Of a DNA stretch of 50,299 bases, positions 7,332 through 16,772 are shown piece by piece. The notes under the pieces were generated by a model that saw only the letters and a list, made by a program, of their open reading frames with translations, was not told the DNA's origin and did no database searches. The stretch comes from a virus: positions 1-50,299 of the IMG/VR virus record IMGVR_UViG_3300031669_008154. One strand, given 5' to 3'. The position numbers and the translations under genes were made by a program. How positions within the stretch are numbered: the stretch's first letter is position 1; each line of letters starts with the position of its first letter.

Positions 7332-9053
7332 CTACCCTATCGATGGTGTCCTTTCCGCCATCACCCCGGCTATTATGGTCGGTATTATAAACACCAGCGT
7401 CCAGCCGGGCCAGACGGTCTGCTGTACGAGTAGTGCGATGGTACCGCCACACGCCAGCCCCGCTATGAGCAGATGCCCACGCACTATTACGGCTGCAACC
7501 ACGGTTATCAGCAGCAGGAGTGCGAGTCCCAAGAACCTCCAAGCCTGTACCTCGGTCACCGTCGAGTTGTCCGACCATATGGTGACCAGCGGTCGCAATG
7601 GGTGGGCTGCTAACTTAGTGCCGACGTCTGGTTCTAGGAACCAGTCGGTAACCCCGACATTGTGCATAGCTCCTTGGTACCCTCCTTCTTCCTCTTCGGT
7701 GGTTACAGTCGATTCCGGGGCGGTAAGGCTGCCCAAGGTGACGTTTACCCCAGTGGGGTTAGTCCCCCAAGTGATAGTTCCGTCGTGGGAACCGGGTAGT
7801 AGTCGGTTGGGTAGTGTCGTACCAACGATGTAGGAGATAGGTTGATACCAAGCGATAAGAGTGCCATTGACTGAGTGCTTGTAGTAGTTGAAGTAGGGAA
7901 TAGAGGAGATTGCCCAGTCGGTTGCACAATCAGGAATGTTCACCTCGCCTAAGACTACGGAATCTTCAGTCACGCCGTCTACATCAAGCCCGAAGTGGGT
8001 AGTATTTCCCCAAGCCGTGACTATATGCTCATCGGCTGACACACCAGTAGCAGAAATCTCAAAGAGAAGTCCACTATCGGTGTAAACCCTATAGACACTC
8101 AACTCCCCTTTTTGTGCCGTAGCTAGGCTATAACGAGTATGGACTCTAATGTAGTAGTTCCCACTCGCCGCAGAAACATCCAGACTCTCCACTGTCCTAC
8201 CAAATATCGCGTCGGTGTGGCTCAATCGATAATTAAAAGTGTTATAATCAGCCATCTTATTCGTCGAAACTACAAGATAGTTCCGCCCCATCGTGAGGCT
8301 CTCCCAATCTATGTAGAGGGTATTGACATCTGTAAGGTTGACAACCGCATCAGTAACATATGTCCTTTCATCGCCATTCACCACGCCAGTAACGAGGTAT
8401 AGATGGTCAGCCATCTTACTCTGGGACCCAGCACCTGATACATAGCCTATTGTCCAATCATCCTCTAAAACACCTTCATTGTAGTAGTATTGAGTGTAGT
8501 TGAGCGTCGCCACTACAGAACCGACACCGTCGTCTGTCAACTGGAATGAGTCCGTCTGGTTGACGTAAGTGTTGCTCACCGAAGCGTCCACCCACCCCTC
8601 AAACTCAATGCTGAAGTTATTACCTAACTCCAAGTCAGCGTGGTCGGTCACCGTAATATATCCGTCATCGCCGACAATCACAGGAAAGTCAGCCAGCGCT
8701 GTGTTCCCCGTGGACAAGTACCAGTTAAGCTGGCTGTCGCTCTCCAATGATGGACAAAATGCCATGATTCTATCTTCAGCCATCATGTGTATCTGGTCTG
8801 TCCCTCCGAGTGTCTCTACCCTGGTATCTAACGCCGTGGCCGTTGTAATGAAGCCGTTAGCTATCAGAAAGTCTACATCCACAGGGGAACACGTAACGGG
8901 TAATGCCGTATAGTCCGTGCTACCATTATTGGAGACGGTGAATGTGGCTCGGTAGAGATAAGCGAGTACGGGAGACGTGGCGACCAACGACAGTGCAAAT
9001 ACCGCCAAAAGGAGGACACACAGCACTTTGCGAATTGATTTAGCGTTCAGCAT
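7332..9053 (-). CDS. Large surface protein, lectin-like domain and C-terminal TM bundle, 573 aa
   Basis: Signal peptide at residues 1-31, then a beta-rich ectodomain. The segment VTDHADLELGNNFSIEFEGW is typical of the first strands of a concanavalin-A-like (LamG) fold. The last 75 residues hold three hydrophobic helices. The start has AGGAGGAG. Its likely role is host contact or glycan binding at the particle or cell surface (inference from domain layout and its place between the giant protein and the other anchored proteins). Confidence 0.65.
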   Translation of the reverse strand: MLNAKSIRKVLCVLLLAVFALSLVATSPVLAYLYRATFTVSNNGSTDYTALPVTCSPVDVDFLIANGFITTATALDTRVETLGGTDQIHMMAEDRIMAFCPSLESDSQLNWYLSTGNTALADFPVIVGDDGYITVTDHADLELGNNFSIEFEGWVDASVSNTYVNQTDSFQLTDDGVGSVVATLNYTQYYYNEGVLEDDWTIGYVSGAGSQSKMADHLYLVTGVVNGDERTYVTDAVVNLTDVNTLYIDWESLTMGRNYLVVSTNKMADYNTFNYRLSHTDAIFGRTVESLDVSAASGNYYIRVHTRYSLATAQKGELSVYRVYTDSGLLFEISATGVSADEHIVTAWGNTTHFGLDVDGVTEDSVVLGEVNIPDCATDWAISSIPYFNYYKHSVNGTLIAWYQPISYIVGTTLPNRLLPGSHDGTITWGTNPTGVNVTLGSLTAPESTVTTEEEEGGYQGAMHNVGVTDWFLEPDVGTKLAAHPLRPLVTIWSDNSTVTEVQAWRFLGLALLLLITVVAAVIVRGHLLIAGLACGGTIALLVQQTVWPGWTLVFIIPTIIAGVMAERTPSIG

Positions 9054-9068
9054 ATACGGCTCCTCCTA

Positions 9069-9548
9069 TTACTGTACACCTGCTATCCCACTGGGCGGGG
9101 GGGTCGGTCGTGAGGAGCGTCGTACAGTTCGGCTGGGTACTGAGGCTCTCGGCTCGTAGCCTTCCGTGTTCTCTTCACCCATAAAATCCGCATCGTCCAC
9201 TTCCAGAAGGTCGCGCATTTCAGGGTCGCCGTCGCCCATAACATCTTCCTCCTCCACTGTTACCAGGTCTTTGACATAGACATCGTTGTCCCGCTCCATG
9301 TCGGGGCCCTCAAATAAATCAGATAGATCATCTCCGGGGGGAGCTGGCTCTTCCAACTTGGAACCTATACCGCCGAATAGACCGCGGGCGGCTCCGCCTA
9401 TTCTCTCACCCGCTGCGGCGGCTTTCATAGCCGCGACATCCGCGAAGGACGGTCTCCCCATCTCGGGGGTTTCTGCATTCTCTAGGTCGCCCTGCTCTTG
9501 CTCCTCGGTACCTGCTTCTTCCTGCGTGGTCTCTTCTTCTGGGTCCAT
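9069..9548 (-). CDS. Acidic hypothetical protein, 159 aa
   Basis: Glu- and Asp-rich at both the N terminus and the middle, with an Ala/Gly-rich helix (about 40-65), and probably largely disordered. The C terminus switches to Arg, Ser and Pro. The start overlaps the stop of the 47-aa TM gene (TAATG). It could be a scaffold or adaptor between the giant protein and the membrane proteins, but no family is recognised. Confidence 0.55.
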   Translation of the reverse strand: MDPEEETTQEEAGTEEQEQGDLENAETPEMGRPSFADVAAMKAAAAGERIGGAARGLFGGIGSKLEEPAPPGDDLSDLFEGPDMERDNDVYVKDLVTVEEEDVMGDGDPEMRDLLEVDDADFMGEENTEGYEPRASVPSRTVRRSSRPTPPPSGIAGVQ

Positions 9549-9691
9549 TATGCCTCCCTTGTCCCTTGGTCTGTTTCTTCTTGTTCCCGCAAACGTGCTT
9601 TTTGTGTTTTACGGCGTATTAAACGATATGTGCTGACAATCGCAACTATCGCGCATATCACGGTGAATACTAGACCGACGATTGGATTCAT
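9548..9691 (-). CDS. Single-TM microprotein, 47 aa
   Basis: ATG at 9691 with AGGAGGTG about 6 nt upstream. A hydrophobic N-terminal helix (IVGLVFTVICAIVAIVS) is followed by a basic then acidic cytoplasmic tail. The stop overlaps the next start as TAATG, which supports translation. It belongs to the set of membrane microproteins in this operon. Confidence 0.6.
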   Translation of the reverse strand: MNPIVGLVFTVICAIVAIVSTYRLIRRKTQKARLREQEETDQGTREA

Positions 9692-9725
9692 TGGTCACCT
9701 CCTACTCGTATGATTGATACCCACA

Positions 9726-12700
9726 TTATAATCCCTCCCCTGTGTACATATTGAAACCTCGCAGCGTGGTTATGCGATCCCACTCCGATAGAGCTTTGCG
9801 CCTGGGCTTGGTTTTCGGCAATCCCACCCTCGTCTTTGGTTCTGGTGGTGGCAACGGCTCCACGAGGGGTTCTTCCTCCATCTCCAGCGACAATCCATCA
9901 GCCTCAGTAGCCCCGGGTTCGACAACCTCTTGCTCAATAGCCTCAAGCTGGGCGGCTACTTCGGACTCGGACGGCTTCGGTTCAGGGATGCCCGGTCGTG
10001 ATGTAGTTCCGCTCGGAGTGCTCTCGGTGGGCGTTCCTTTGTAGTCAACCTCGACACCACCTTTGCGTATCTTGACGGTTGCCCAGTCGAGGTTTACATC
10101 CGCATCCCGTAGACCTTTCCTTGACCGACCGAGAACCTGCAGCGTCTCGTAAGGGTCAACACTGTCGATGTTCTTTGCTCCATGCGGCGGACCCGATAAC
10201 GGTATCGGCTCTCCCGTATAGGGCGAAGGTAGATAATACCAACGTACCCTTTGTACACGAGATATGCCCTTGCCTGTCGTTCCCTCAGCCCACGTCAATG
10301 AGCCTTGCGGTATAGCGCTACCAGCAGGAGAAGCAGCAACCACACGGCTCTTTGGTGCGACTACCCCACCACCGGGCTTCATAGACATACCGAGAGTAGT
10401 TGACGGATCCCGTGTGCCAACATCCGTCTTCAGCCCACCCGATGCAAACTCTATCCTTGACCCATCAATAATTCTTAGGTCGACCCAGCCCATGTCCTTG
10501 GTCACCAGACGAGGCACTACAGCCTTTGCCTTACCGATTATCTGTACTGTCTCGCGAGGTACGACACTGTGAGTATGCTTTGCCCCCGTAGGCGGCCCCT
10601 GCAGATGGATAGCGTCCGACTGGTTGTATGGCGGTGGTATGTAATACCATTGAGGAACTAACTTACTCCCTCTACGGAGCGACCCTTGCGCCCACGCTAT
10701 AGACCCTGCTGGTACGCGTCCTCCAGAAACACCCCTCTTGCTTGGAAGCAGAAGTGGGGGAGGAGTTGGTCTCGCACTAGGCGGTATCGTTGGAGGGCTT
10801 GGACTTGGACTGGGCGAAGGACTAGGACTCGGACTCGGCGACGGTGATGGGCTTGGTGAAGGGCTAGGACTGGGAGACAGGCTAGGGCTGAGCGAGGGAC
10901 TAGGCGAAGGACTCGGTGATATCGATGGGCTTGGCGACTTGCTCTTGCTAGGCGATGGTGACACTCCCGAGACTGAAGGTGATATGCTGGGCGATGCACT
11001 GGGTGATGTACTAGGCGACACTGAAGGTGGCACCGATAGAGTGGGTGATGCCTTTCTGCTAGGCGATACGATACTAGCCCGACTGGCAGCCCTAGACAGC
11101 GACACACTTAAGCTGTCAGCGACCGCCCTAGCTTGGCTGGGCGATACTTTCAAAACAGATGATATAGTTGACGATAGGGACTGAACCTCGGAGGGCGATA
11201 CTCCATCAGGGGATACCTTCGACACAGACTTGGCCAGTTCTGGAGATGCCAGCAGAGTGCTAGCTAGGTACTGGCTTGCGCTCGGTGATATCTTCAGAGA
11301 CTCAGATATAGCGTCAACCAGTGACACTCTAACCGTTGACGGCCACACGATTGCTCCTGTCAGGCTCATGGAGGGGATAGTGAGCGACGGCAACGGGGCC
11401 ACGCCTGAGCTTGGCTCTACCATGTATATTGTTGTTCCCCATTCTCCTTTGTTTATGCTCTTCTCGACAGTCTTGCCGAGATCAACCATGTCCTGCTTGA
11501 ACTTGACCCAGTCCTTGGTGGGTATTAGCCCGGCATCTCGCAGTTCTTGTGCCTTATTTACCCTTGTCAGTAGGTACTGCTCGGCCGCTGCTTTCCCACG
11601 CAACTGGTACATTGCCCTGTAACCATCAGCTATGTCCTTCAATCTGGCCGTCCGCATGACAAGCTTGCCCGTGTTAAGGTTGAACTCCCACAACTCAAGG
11701 GCTTTGCGCTTACCGGATTCAGCCAAGGACATTACATAGACGTACCCGACTGGTCTATCCCCAATCTTCAGGTCGGAAAACAGACCTGCGTTCCGTAGCG
11801 GCTTACCCACCCTAACGGCCGATAAAACATCGGGCTCAGGATACGATACACCGAGACCCATGTTGCCCTCAGTTTTAGGCCAGTAGGAGAAGCCGTAGGG
11901 ATGTAAATCCAGTGCCGCTTCGCCGTTGATAGTGACAGCAGTCTTTAGGCCGGTGTTGCCGCTGACAGCCACCTTTACCGTTTTGCCCCTCTCGGTGGTC
12001 TTCCACATCTTGGCAATCTTTGCGGCCAGTGCTTCAGCTTGGGCGTTGCTAAGAAATGTGTCAACATCGAAGTCCCTGGCCTTCATCGCCTTCATCACCC
12101 TTATATCTTTCTTGGACAGCTTTCCGCCCTCTCTTAGCAACTTGGCCAGCTGCGGTCGCATACTGGCGGTGCCGTAGAGCCTAGTCACTCTACCACCACC
12201 CTCGCGGGCAAGCACGGCAAATAGGGCTTCCTCCCCCAGCGGACTGACATTTTCGGTGCCCATATACTTGAAATCACCTTTTATCTTGGATTTTAGGGCG
12301 GTAAGAGACTCGGCTTCCTTGATTAGTGTCTTCAGTAAAGCCCTGTCCTTAGGCTTCAGGAACTTTGACAGCATCTTGAGTTCCGTCGTAGTGAGAGGTT
12401 TGGCCCCTGCCAGCTTCCCCTTCGGTAACGTGACCCCGAGCGTGCCGATCGTGAGGCCGTTACCTGAAAATCCGATGATGGGATACTTCCCTATCTTCAG
12501 TCCTACAGCAACAACGCCTTCGGGCAATTCTACAGCGTACCAAGGCTTCATGTTCTCCAAGATGGTGGCGGAGCTATAAGGCGGGATCGGTCTTCCAGTC
12601 TTTTTGGCCACGGTTCTAACAAAGTTCGCCATCTTCGGTGTCAGCACGGGTTCCAGTCCGGGTAGAAGCGTGAACCCAACAACAGCAGTCTTTTCCAGAG

Positions 12701-15611
12701 GAGATAGCTGATCCCACATCAGTACTCCAGCCGCGGTTATCGCACCATAGTACGGAACCAAGGTCGCCAGTGCCTTCTTGCCGACTTCAGGGTATAGTTC
12801 ATGGGCGACGGTAGCAGGAGCCACTATCTGGTAAACGCCCGACGCAGGTATCCTTATGATGGCTGGCCAATTCTGCATTGATTTCAGAGGACCACCTAAC
12901 CAGTTAGCACCGATACCTAATGCACGGATGAAGGGGTCGGACGAGTACTCCATACTCCCCGCGTAGTAGTCTCTGAAGCTGGCTGCTAGGGCTTCGTCAA
13001 AGTTCTCGGCGTTGCCCCCAGAGTCCACGAAGTCTTGCTGGAGTTGATCGTATTGCCCCATGTCTCGGGTCGCCTGTATTTGCCTATTTACTTTTGTGTC
13101 GATGGTCTCTGGGTCGTGGTGTATCCCGTAACCCACTGCGGTCAGTGTTGTGGTAGTAGCAGGCGGCGTAGCAGAGACAAGGGCACGCTTCATCCCACTC
13201 AGGAACTTCGCAGTGGGCCTAGCAAATCTTCCCAGCTTACCAGAAACCTGCACAGGTGTCATCCCCCATTTCCATGTTTTCCCTAAAACCGTACCTACTC
13301 TGCCGAGAACACGAGCAGCGAGATTGGGAGCCAGCGAGCTGATACCAAGAGTGGCTAAAGCCGTCCCGTAACCTATAACATCCAGATTGGTGGGAGCGAT
13401 GTTCATCCAAAGTGCTCGCAACTGTGCCGCTTCCTCTGGTGTGGTTATCATTTTCTGGGTCTCGCGCGTAGCCCAAGGGGTCATGTAAGGTTGACCTACT
13501 TCGCACTCAGGCATGAATGGTTTGGACGGGGAGCCTAACCACTGCAAAACTCCCTGTAACTTACTTGGTTTCTCAGGTTCCGTTTCCTCGACAGGTGGAG
13601 GCTGACAGCATGACTGCACTACCTCCTCGGCGTTAGGAGTGCCGGTGTTGGACAATAGCTCAATGGCCCCTCCCTCTCCCTTGTCTGCCACGAGACTCGG
13701 AACATCTACATAGTCCTGGTACTGCCACGTGTTGACGTCGCCAAAGATACGACCCACGCTTACTTTTGCATCATAACCAGCGGCTATCGCCTTATCCTTT
13801 GCTGACTCGTCGCTCAAAGCCTGCACTATCACAATCGACCCATCTTTGTTCTTAACCTGATACATTCGAGGGGTGAAATGTGCCTCAATATCACCAGTGC
13901 AGTAGCCTTCAGCACAACCAGCGGCGGTTGCGTCGTCCACGGCCTTCCGTTCCTCGTCAGTGAGTCCGATGAAGGGAGCATCTACCGTTTCAGGTTCCGC
14001 TCCCGCTACCGGCTGTGAAAGACCAGCAAATAAACTCCCAAGTAGGTCGGTGACGGGTACAGTAACAAAGCTACGAGTATAATCAACTAAAACACCCAAC
14101 GCAGCCACCAAACCCTCGTATGTCGCGGCCAGCATGTTCCCCTGAGTGCCTTTAGCTGAACTGTAGGTCGGTAAGTTTTGCAGAGCCGCAACATCCTCTG
14201 GGGACAGGAATGCGACAATACCGTTGCTCAGCCGAATAGGAACACTGCCGGCAACAGGCGGTTGGTAGTCCTCACCAAACAGTAGTTGTGCTATCTTCGG
14301 ATTCGCTGCGTAGTTCATAACAGCCTCAGCGCCGAACAACGGACTATTAGCATAAGCGTTTCTGATTCGTTCAAGAGCTTGGGCTGTGGTGAGTTGCTCC
14401 GTCCCGGTCTGCTTGATACCCTTAACGGTCAACCCGTACATTTCCGCCAATCGTTCAGCCTGAGCTTGGTCGGCGGCGTTAAGTGTCTTGATACCGCGCT
14501 GGGTGTCCAGTTCCCACTGATTGATGGCGATTGTAGGCATCTTCTTATAAGTCACGGTTTCATCGCCTATCACCTTGGTAGCATGGGCAACGCTATATCC
14601 CGCAGCCTCCGCCTTTTGCTGGGCAATATCCTCGCCGTTAACATCGGCGGTGGGGTTATCAATGGCTTGGACCAAGACGTAAGAGCCATCCTTAAGTTTA
14701 ACTTTGAAAGTCTCTATGGTAGCGGGGCAACTCCGACCCGAAGCCTTCTCGGTTTCGGCTCGTGCTAACTCCTGCTCCGTAGCGGGTATGGATATATCGC
14801 TGACTTCCACGGTTTCAAGCATCGCCTGTCTGGCTTTATAGGCAGCTGTCTTCGCTTCATGGGCTAGTTTCCGTGGAAGCTCCTTCGCCTTTCTCTGATA
14901 CTGGTCGCTCCACTTGGGATAAGCGTTCTTGTATATGCGTATGATGTCTGATCTCTCGTAGTCTTTCCCACTCGCTTTGAGTTTTGCTATATTCTTTTGA
15001 ACTTGCTCCTTGGCCTCAGCCAACTCCGCGTCCATCTCGGCTATTTGCTGGTTGTACCACGCTGCGTCAACACCTTCAGGGGCGGTTTTGCCCGCAATGC
15101 TGGCTAAGATGTAGCCCAGCTCGCCCTCACTGGTACGCACCCCGCTCTCGCGGAGGAGTAGTACCAAATCGGCAGAGGAAAACCCCAATCCCTTGAGGTA
15201 ATGGGCTTTCGCCAGGGTGTCTCCGCTTAGTCCGCCACCTCTATCGCCACGGCCACGACCTGTTTCACGGGCAGGCCACAAAAGGGTCGCCACCTCGGAG
15301 GCAGGCATCTTGGTGATATCTACGGTTTCAACACCAGCAGACACTGGAGGGGCGGCAACCACAGTCGCCTCTTGCACAAGGGCAGTAGCTCTCCGCGCTG
15401 GGGTCGTGATACCAGCCCGCCTTCGTTGTGATATGGTAGTGGGGGCTGGTGCTACGACACTGGGAATAGTCGCTACAGTTTCAACGGTAGCAACGGTAGC
15501 GGCAGTAGTCCCGGGCGCTTGCTCTTCGGGAGGTGCTTCCGCCCCCTGTTGTGTCCTAGTGGGAATGTATGATTCCCTGCGACCACGTCTGCGTGAACTG
15601 GCTACAGACAT
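9726..15611 (-). CDS. Giant multidomain protein, 1961 aa, with Ser-Pro tract and internal repeats
   Basis: The first 130 residues are low-complexity and Arg/Thr/Pro-rich. Two copies of a module with the core KDGSxVxVQA lie near residues 305 and 590. Long Ala/Leu helices, possibly membrane-active, fill about 730-1030. An alpha/beta region contains YGTAS and RDFDVDTF (near 1150-1190), vaguely like a nucleotidyltransferase. A Ser-Pro repeat tract spans about 1524-1606. Two modules with WYY, GPPxGAK and SVxPxET follow (about 1640-1745 and 1775-1875). The start overlaps the upstream stop (TAATG). It could be a virion, tape-measure-like or injected protein. One gene takes 12% of the window. Confidence 0.7.
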   Translation of the reverse strand: MSVASSRRRGRRESYIPTRTQQGAEAPPEEQAPGTTAATVATVETVATIPSVVAPAPTTISQRRRAGITTPARRATALVQEATVVAAPPVSAGVETVDITKMPASEVATLLWPARETGRGRGDRGGGLSGDTLAKAHYLKGLGFSSADLVLLLRESGVRTSEGELGYILASIAGKTAPEGVDAAWYNQQIAEMDAELAEAKEQVQKNIAKLKASGKDYERSDIIRIYKNAYPKWSDQYQRKAKELPRKLAHEAKTAAYKARQAMLETVEVSDISIPATEQELARAETEKASGRSCPATIETFKVKLKDGSYVLVQAIDNPTADVNGEDIAQQKAEAAGYSVAHATKVIGDETVTYKKMPTIAINQWELDTQRGIKTLNAADQAQAERLAEMYGLTVKGIKQTGTEQLTTAQALERIRNAYANSPLFGAEAVMNYAANPKIAQLLFGEDYQPPVAGSVPIRLSNGIVAFLSPEDVAALQNLPTYSSAKGTQGNMLAATYEGLVAALGVLVDYTRSFVTVPVTDLLGSLFAGLSQPVAGAEPETVDAPFIGLTDEERKAVDDATAAGCAEGYCTGDIEAHFTPRMYQVKNKDGSIVIVQALSDESAKDKAIAAGYDAKVSVGRIFGDVNTWQYQDYVDVPSLVADKGEGGAIELLSNTGTPNAEEVVQSCCQPPPVEETEPEKPSKLQGVLQWLGSPSKPFMPECEVGQPYMTPWATRETQKMITTPEEAAQLRALWMNIAPTNLDVIGYGTALATLGISSLAPNLAARVLGRVGTVLGKTWKWGMTPVQVSGKLGRFARPTAKFLSGMKRALVSATPPATTTTLTAVGYGIHHDPETIDTKVNRQIQATRDMGQYDQLQQDFVDSGGNAENFDEALAASFRDYYAGSMEYSSDPFIRALGIGANWLGGPLKSMQNWPAIIRIPASGVYQIVAPATVAHELYPEVGKKALATLVPYYGAITAAGVLMWDQLSPLEKTAVVGFTLLPGLEPVLTPKMANFVRTVAKKTGRPIPPYSSATILENMKPWYAVELPEGVVAVGLKIGKYPIIGFSGNGLTIGTLGVTLPKGKLAGAKPLTTTELKMLSKFLKPKDRALLKTLIKEAESLTALKSKIKGDFKYMGTENVSPLGEEALFAVLAREGGGRVTRLYGTASMRPQLAKLLREGGKLSKKDIRVMKAMKARDFDVDTFLSNAQAEALAAKIAKMWKTTERGKTVKVAVSGNTGLKTAVTINGEAALDLHPYGFSYWPKTEGNMGLGVSYPEPDVLSAVRVGKPLRNAGLFSDLKIGDRPVGYVYVMSLAESGKRKALELWEFNLNTGKLVMRTARLKDIADGYRAMYQLRGKAAAEQYLLTRVNKAQELRDAGLIPTKDWVKFKQDMVDLGKTVEKSINKGEWGTTIYMVEPSSGVAPLPSLTIPSMSLTGAIVWPSTVRVSLVDAISESLKISPSASQYLASTLLASPELAKSVSKVSPDGVSPSEVQSLSSTISSVLKVSPSQARAVADSLSVSLSRAASRASIVSPSRKASPTLSVPPSVSPSTSPSASPSISPSVSGVSPSPSKSKSPSPSISPSPSPSPSLSPSLSPSPSPSPSPSPSPSPSPSPSPSPSPSPPTIPPSARPTPPPLLLPSKRGVSGGRVPAGSIAWAQGSLRRGSKLVPQWYYIPPPYNQSDAIHLQGPPTGAKHTHSVVPRETVQIIGKAKAVVPRLVTKDMGWVDLRIIDGSRIEFASGGLKTDVGTRDPSTTLGMSMKPGGGVVAPKSRVVAASPAGSAIPQGSLTWAEGTTGKGISRVQRVRWYYLPSPYTGEPIPLSGPPHGAKNIDSVDPYETLQVLGRSRKGLRDADVNLDWATVKIRKGGVEVDYKGTPTESTPSGTTSRPGIPEPKPSESEVAAQLEAIEQEVVEPGATEADGLSLEMEEEPLVEPLPPPEPKTRVGLPKTKPRRKALSEWDRITTLRGFNMYTGEGL
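10795..11042 (-). repeat. Ser-Pro coding repeat inside the giant gene
   Basis: Degenerate repeats of about 6 and 12 bp encode roughly 80 residues of Ser-Pro dipeptides with scattered Ala, Leu, Ile and Lys. The DNA codons vary (TCG, AGT, TCA, AGC), so selection acts on the peptide. It reads as an extended linker between the body and the WYY modules and is a likely site of length change. Confidence 0.8.
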
Positions 15612-15766
15612 TATGATGGCCCCCTACCGTCTTTGTGAGGGTATATGGTTCGGCGCAGGCAGTTCTGGCACAAGTAGCGCTGTACTCTCCTGCGGTGCGA
15701 TACTTGAGTGCCGTCCCTGGTCAATCGGACGGAGCGACACTCGGGGCATCTCAGTTTCGGTGTCAT
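15611..15766 (-). CDS. Zinc-ribbon microprotein, 51 aa
   Basis: ATG at 15766, stop overlapping the giant gene as TAATG. It carries CPEC near residue 7 and CQNC about 24 residues later, preceded by RVQRY. This is the same CPxC...QRYxCxxC pattern as the ribbons at 16773, 19483 and 44720. Such ribbons bind nucleic acid or form subunits of larger complexes. It is the first gene after two stacked promoters. Confidence 0.65.
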   Translation of the reverse strand: MTPKLRCPECRSVRLTRDGTQVSHRRRVQRYLCQNCLRRTIYPHKDGRGPS

Positions 15767-15788
15767 TTCATGCTACCTACCTATTTAT

Positions 15789-15817
15789 AAAATAACATAA
15801 AAAAGAGGAGTTGTCAA
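15789..15817 (-). promoter_or_regulatory. Sigma-70 promoter before zinc ribbon and giant gene
   Basis: TTGACA (15817-15812), 17 bp, TATTTT (15794-15789) on the minus strand, with GGGGAC directly upstream. It is the nearest promoter for the giant-protein operon. Confidence 0.65.
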
Positions 15818-15838
15818 GTCCCCGCCACAAAATGCGAA

Positions 15839-15864
15839 TGCACCAACCTGAGTCGGTGCATCCA
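15839..15864 (-). terminator. Hairpin between two tandem promoters
   Basis: ATGCACC and GGTGCAT form a 7-bp stem with a loop of about 10 nt, followed on the minus strand by TCGCATTTTG. It could partly terminate transcripts from the promoter at 15931 or structure their leader. Confidence 0.35.
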
Positions 15865-15902
15865 CGCTCGTACGGCCAAAGCCTCAGAGGCAATCAACTT
15901 TA

Positions 15903-15931
15903 AGAATAACATAATGGTTGTGTTTTGTCAA
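15903..15931 (-). promoter_or_regulatory. Sigma-70 promoter, upstream member of a tandem pair
   Basis: TTGACA (15931-15926), 17 bp, TATTCT (15908-15903) on the minus strand. Its transcript would run through the hairpin at 15839-15864 and the second promoter before reaching the zinc-ribbon gene. Confidence 0.65.
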
Positions 15932-15950
15932 GAGCCATCCTAGTAGGGTT

Positions 15951-16163
15951 CTATTTCTTCCTTTTCCAGACATACCACAGGTTCATGAGCGGGTACCCAC
16001 CAGCCTTGCTCTTAGGTCTGAGGGTAATCCTCACGTTGTAGCCTTGTGCCTTCAGGTTCTTCGCGGCAACACTAGCCACAAACTTACTGGTGTACCATTC
16101 ATGTAGCCTGTAGGTTTTCCCACCAAACTTGCCAAACTTGCGTGTTTTCTTTACACTTTTCAT
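15951..16163 (-). CDS. Small basic protein, 70 aa
   Basis: About one third Lys and Arg, with conserved-looking aromatic positions (YRLHEWY, YNVRITLRP, LWYVWKRKK). Strong AGGAGGTA before the ATG. No known motif; the charge suggests nucleic-acid binding. It is followed only by promoters, so it ends its operon. Confidence 0.6.
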   Translation of the reverse strand: MKSVKKTRKFGKFGGKTYRLHEWYTSKFVASVAAKNLKAQGYNVRITLRPKSKAGGYPLMNLWYVWKRKK

Positions 16164-16173
16164 GCTCTACCTC

Positions 16174-16374
16174 CTAAATATAAATCCTCCGACCTCTCTT
16201 GATAATGTACCTTCCACCGCGGGGACCCCTGTATATCTTGGGTAGTCTGCCCTTCGCCCTGCGTTTCGCCACAGCACGCCTTCCGCGAGGGGTTAGTGCC
16301 ACCTCTGCGGTGCGGGAGACAACTCCCATCCCGACGATTGTTGGTAAAGTGTTTGTGATCATCCCATTACTCAT
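16174..16374 (-). CDS. Small basic protein with hydrophobic N terminus, 66 aa
   Basis: The N-terminal half (ITNTLPTIVGMGVV) is apolar. The second half is Arg, Lys and Gly-rich and ends in GGRYIIKRGRRIYI. Small viral proteins with an apolar LPTIVGMGVV-type head and basic tail are familiar from several virus groups, but I cannot name the family. CAAGGAGG precedes the start. It may be a membrane-associated nucleoprotein (inference). Confidence 0.6.
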   Translation of the reverse strand: MSNGMITNTLPTIVGMGVVSRTAEVALTPRGRRAVAKRRAKGRLPKIYRGPRGGRYIIKRGRRIYI

Positions 16375-16399
16375 GTTGCTACCTCCTTGTTGCTATCAA

Positions 16400-16744
16400 T
16401 CAACTCTTTGTCCAAACCATAGGAGCAACATTGTGTCGCTTCCTAATTCTCGCTACGATATCTTTATAGTGTATCCCGGTTCCTCTCACCGGGACATACA
16501 TTCTCCAGCCGGTGTGGCGATATACGCTCGACCCGATCGCGTTGTCGGCTTCCAGTATCGGGATCGTGATAAAAGCTATGTTCCATTTACCACGCAGGTA
16601 TTCCCTGTCGGCGATGGTCTTACCAGCCTGCTTCGCCTCGGCCAAGGTGTCAGCATAAGCATGAAGGCTGCCTTGGCCACCGATTAGATACTTCTTTCGT
16701 GGCACAGAGCCTACTCTCGACCTACGGACTAAAATGGCGGTCAT
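16400..16744 (-). CDS. Hypothetical protein, 114 aa
   Basis: Mixed alpha/beta, basic ends, no TM and no motif recognised. It belongs to the run of small basic genes from 17557 to 15951. The ribosome site is GAGGAG, somewhat far from the ATG, so the start is less certain than its neighbours. Confidence 0.55.
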   Translation of the reverse strand: MTAILVRRSRVGSVPRKKYLIGGQGSLHAYADTLAEAKQAGKTIADREYLRGKWNIAFITIPILEADNAIGSSVYRHTGWRMYVPVRGTGIHYKDIVARIRKRHNVAPMVWTKS

Positions 16745-16772
16745 TCTATCTCTCTTCTATCCTCCTCTCCTA

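Noticed and set aside
10738-11184. Plus-strand Gly-Leu repeat protein
   Set aside because: It is the complement of the Ser-Pro tract in the giant minus-strand gene.
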